DNA of 64,000 nucleotides from Dickeya oryzae (GTDB taxonomy: Bacteria > Pseudomonadota > Gammaproteobacteria > Enterobacterales > Enterobacteriaceae). The stretch lies in NCBI RefSeq assembly GCF_009372235.1, contig NZ_SULL01000014.1:124001-188000 (forward strand), read 5' to 3'. The position numbers and the translations under genes are program-made. Positions 62,046-64,000 of the stretch are shown here, in pieces. Position 1 is the first letter of the stretch; each line of letters starts with the position of its first letter. The notes under the pieces are model-generated. The model had not been told where the DNA came from and did not search any database. It worked only from the letters and a program-made list of their open reading frames with translations.

Positions 62046-62458
62046 TACAGTGCCTACACAATAAAACCGGCGTATTATCGGGTATTGTCAGGCGTTCGGC
62101 AACTTACCCTCTGTGGGGTTATTCAGCAATCGCTTGGGCAGGCGGGGAAAAGATAAGCTAACAGGCGTCAGCCGCCATCGGTTACGTTGCAGGATAGCGT
62201 GATTAATACTGCTTATGAGCCTTGCCCTACAGGGCCAACGTATGGCGTTGTTCAACACGCAAGTGTGTTGAAGTGCACCCCGAATTGTTTTGGGTATAAA
62301 TAGTAAGAAAATATAAAACGGTGCGGAAATCCACTGAGCCGTGCGTGGGGGGCGAGCACTGGTTACCCTGTGGGCAGGGCTATCCATGCAGTCTGTGAGG
62401 TTGGCATACCTCCCAGACCACAAAGCGTTCAGGCTATAAAATGTCAAACCATAAAATG
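62046..62458. other. cnu-rsxA spacer with repeat remnant, no ydgK
   Basis: E. coli places ydgK between cnu and rsxA. Here a 413-bp stretch instead holds a half copy of the ERIC-like element (62211-62298) and 15-bp repeats. The only frame (119 codons, minus strand) runs through the repeat and looks spurious. Confidence 0.5.
62211..62298. repeat. Degenerate half copy of the ERIC-like element
   Basis: Read on the plus strand, CTTGCCCT-ac-AGGGCCAACG, GCGTTGTTCAA and CGAATTGTTTTGGGTATA match in order the reverse complement of 12801-12890. The other half with its GAGCTTAC core is missing, so this is a truncated, mutated copy. Confidence 0.75.
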
Positions 62459-62480
62459 TCAGACCACAAAATGCCAGACA
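62436..62480. repeat. Three 15-bp direct repeats at the cnu 3' end
   Basis: ATAAAATGTCAAACC, ATAAAATGTCAGACC and ACAAAATGCCAGACA follow one another exactly in register. The third lies inside the end of cnu and the second overlaps its stop codon, so the others look like duplications of the gene's last codons. Confidence 0.85.
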
Positions 62481-62674
62481 GATTTCGGCACCTGGCCAAT
62501 ATCAAACAGCTTTCCGCCCGATGCTAATTCCGCCCGACGATGGTCAGCGGCACGGTACATATTAATAATCTCATGATCATCAGTCAGAGAATAATTTAGG
62601 TGATCAAATAATTTCTCAAGACTTTCTGGTGAATTCACTTTTCTGAACTTTAACAAATATTCGTAAACGCTCAT
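62459..62674 (-). CDS. cnu: Hha/YmoA-family H-NS modulator Cnu (YdgT)
   Basis: A 71-residue H-NS/StpA partner that strengthens silencing of foreign AT-rich genes. The sequence ([22 protein letters not shown] ... [21 protein letters not shown] ... VPKSVWHFV) is close to E. coli Cnu. The conserved [10 protein letters not shown] helix supports this. The frame extends 34 codons upstream without family similarity, so the start is at 62674. Its neighbourhood beside rsxA matches E. coli. Confidence 0.93.
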   Translation of the reverse strand: MSVYEYLLKFRKVNSPESLEKLFDHLNYSLTDDHEIINMYRAADHRRAELASGGKLFDIGQVPKSVWHFVV

Positions 62675-63304
62675 TTGCGCAAAATTATCAATAGTAGTGA
62701 TTTTAGGGGATTCAGTATATTCGCCATAATATTTATGTCCAGTGGTGGCACGCATTATGGTTAATAAAATATTCATCAGAAGACGACATCAAGAATCAAT
62801 GCGTCGTTGCGGATTTAATTAACACGTCATTTCGTAAAACCGCGAGTAATGCGCTTGCGACTGATAAATAAAAGGATGAATAGTGCTTTCACTGGTTTTC
62901 TATACCTGCCGACATTCGGATTGTAGAAGAAAACACTGCTGTGAACAGCGGCGTTATATCTTGTGTTTCAGGGGAAATAGCGTGCTTTACGGGAGAGTCG
63001 GCAGCGTGTTCTGGGCATCGTAAAAGGTCAGTGTGCCAGGGGGCGACAGAATGGTCAGCACGCCGTAACCTGAAAATGCGAAAGTGGTCAGGCATATCTT
63101 CGTTTCTTTGCCACCATCCTGACTGTCAGGGCAATAGCAAAAAGGTAGGGATATCATCGGTTGCACAGAATGGAACTCCGCACAGGTGGTGAAAGCGCGG
63201 GGGAATCCGCATGTTGACGAAGGAGCGTTGGTCATGACGTCCAATCAGTTTCTTTCCGTCGATGTCGGGTCATGTCGATGACGTAGAGAAAAGGGAAATG
63301 GTCT
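62675..63304. other. cnu-rhiE spacer, no recognised gene
   Basis: About 630 bp. Short frames on both strands have neither ribosome sites nor family resemblance. E. coli carries blr beside cnu, but I see no blr-like peptide here. It presumably holds the promoters of divergent cnu and rhiE. I could not find a KdgR-box match. Confidence 0.4.
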
Positions 63305-64000
63305 ATGCAAAGCAGAAAAATGCTTATCGCAATCAGCATACTGGCTTCCTCTCTGGCACAGGCGGCATCACCGTCTGATGTCAGCGTGGGGCTTTCTGGC
63401 ATGAAAGCACAAATAGATAACGGACTGGTTTCCGTCGCGATTGGCAGCGATGGCAGTATCGGCACTCTGTCAAACGGCAGTCAAAATCTTATCGATAAAG
63501 CCAATAGCCAGGTGAACGCGCTGGGTAAAAGCAGTACCGGTTATCTGGATTATTATTCAGGCGCATTTCTGAAGTTTAAACCACAGCAGATTTCTGTGAT
63601 TGAAAACACGAAAGACATTGTACATATTGCTTATATCGATAATGAAACCAGCGCATTGAGTCTGGAATACCACTTTATCGTCCGACGTGGTGTCAGTGGG
63701 ATTTATAGCTATGCCGTGGCACGAAATGATACGTCATCCAATCTCACGGTGAGCGAATTACGCGGGGTGTACCGGTTTAATCCTTTTCTGCTTGATCATA
63801 TCTCCAATGGTATTCGTACCACCAAGCCCTATCTCTACTCCCAGCTCAATAACTTTGAGAAGATTCAGGATGAAACCTGGAAATTACCGGATGGTAGTTA
63901 TTACTCCAAATACGACTTCGCCGGTTATATGCGCAAAACCCCGGTCTGGGGCGTATACGGCAACAATATCGGTGCCTGGATAGTCCCTGGTAGTACTGAA
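63305..64000 (+). CDS. rhiE: Rhamnogalacturonate lyase, PL4 RhiE-like, partial
   Basis: The N-terminal 232 codons of a secreted polysaccharide lyase that cleaves the rhamnogalacturonan I backbone of pectin. It shows a signal peptide (MQSRKMLIAISILASSLAQA) followed by the PL4 beta-sandwich start VGLSGMKAQIDNGLVSVAIG, YSGAFLKFKPQQISVIEN, YHFIVRRGVSGIYSYAVARN and LRGVYRFNPFLLDHISNG. Secretion by the type II Out system is known for Dickeya RhiE. The gene runs past the right edge, so length is unknown. Confidence 0.85.
   Translation, partial: MQSRKMLIAISILASSLAQAASPSDVSVGLSGMKAQIDNGLVSVAIGSDGSIGTLSNGSQNLIDKANSQVNALGKSSTGYLDYYSGAFLKFKPQQISVIENTKDIVHIAYIDNETSALSLEYHFIVRRGVSGIYSYAVARNDTSSNLTVSELRGVYRFNPFLLDHISNGIRTTKPYLYSQLNNFEKIQDETWKLPDGSYYSKYDFAGYMRKTPVWGVYGNNIGAWIVPGSTE

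Noticed and set aside
62088-62447. 119-codon minus-strand frame between cnu and rsxA, considered as ydgK
   Set aside because: Reads through the repeat remnant and shows none of the membrane helices of YdgK.
62941-63192. 83-codon plus-strand frame, considered as a decayed transposase
   Set aside because: Starts at GTG without a ribosome site, and no transposase motif is recognisable.

Overview
The window is a stretch of enterobacterial chromosome of about 55% GC, most likely from Dickeya (soft-rot Pectobacteriaceae). Gene order from pncA to the rsx operon follows the Escherichia coli ansA-topB, galU-opp-tonB-trp-topA-cysB and nth-rsx-cnu blocks. The assignment to Dickeya rests on an oligogalacturonate porin of the KdgM/KdgN type with two KdgR-like boxes, a rhamnogalacturonate lyase (RhiE-like, PL4) at the right edge, and separate trpG and trpD genes. 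I recognised families from the protein sequences; no database search was run.

Layout. 1-8640: pncA (cut by the edge), ansA, sppA, ydjA, topB, a ynjH-like secreted protein, xthA, and a tandem glycine riboswitch in front of a yicG-type membrane protein. 8830-20150: one tRNA-Tyr with a stringent-type promoter, purU, ychJ, rssA-rssB, an ERIC-like palindromic element, galU, hns, tdk, adhE and ychE. 20150-27340: a gene-free 1.1 kb leader region, the oppABCDF oligopeptide importer and yciU. 27390-34920: clsA, yciY, a chemoreceptor, yciI, tonB (Fur box), yciA, yciB, yciC and a YkgJ-type cysteine cluster protein. 35040-36820: ompW with a perfect FNR site, and kdgN with KdgR boxes. 37090-43945: the complete trp operon on the minus strand (trpL, trpE, trpG, trpD, trpCF, trpB, trpA) with promoter/operator, leader peptide and attenuator. 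44090-49700: trpH, yciO, rluB, cobO (btuR), yciK, sohB. 49970-50560: an orphan secreted protein in an AT-rich insertion. 50936-55580: yciN, topA, cysB. 55665-62045: nth and rsxABCDGE on the minus strand. 62459-64000: cnu (an Hha/YdgT-type H-NS partner) and the start of rhiE.

Most genes are housekeeping: nicotinamide and asparagine use, DNA repair and topology (xthA, topB, topA, nth), RpoS turnover (rssB), nucleoid silencing (hns, cnu), fermentation (adhE), peptide uptake, tryptophan and cysteine control, and the Rsx electron-transport complex. The accessory parts are small: the kdgN locus, the chemoreceptor where E. coli carries kch, the orphan secreted gene, the palindromic repeats and rhiE. 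I found no large undescribed multigene system. The parts most worth a second look are the riboswitch/yicG pair, the orphan secreted gene, the long opp leader region and the repeat remnants beside cnu.
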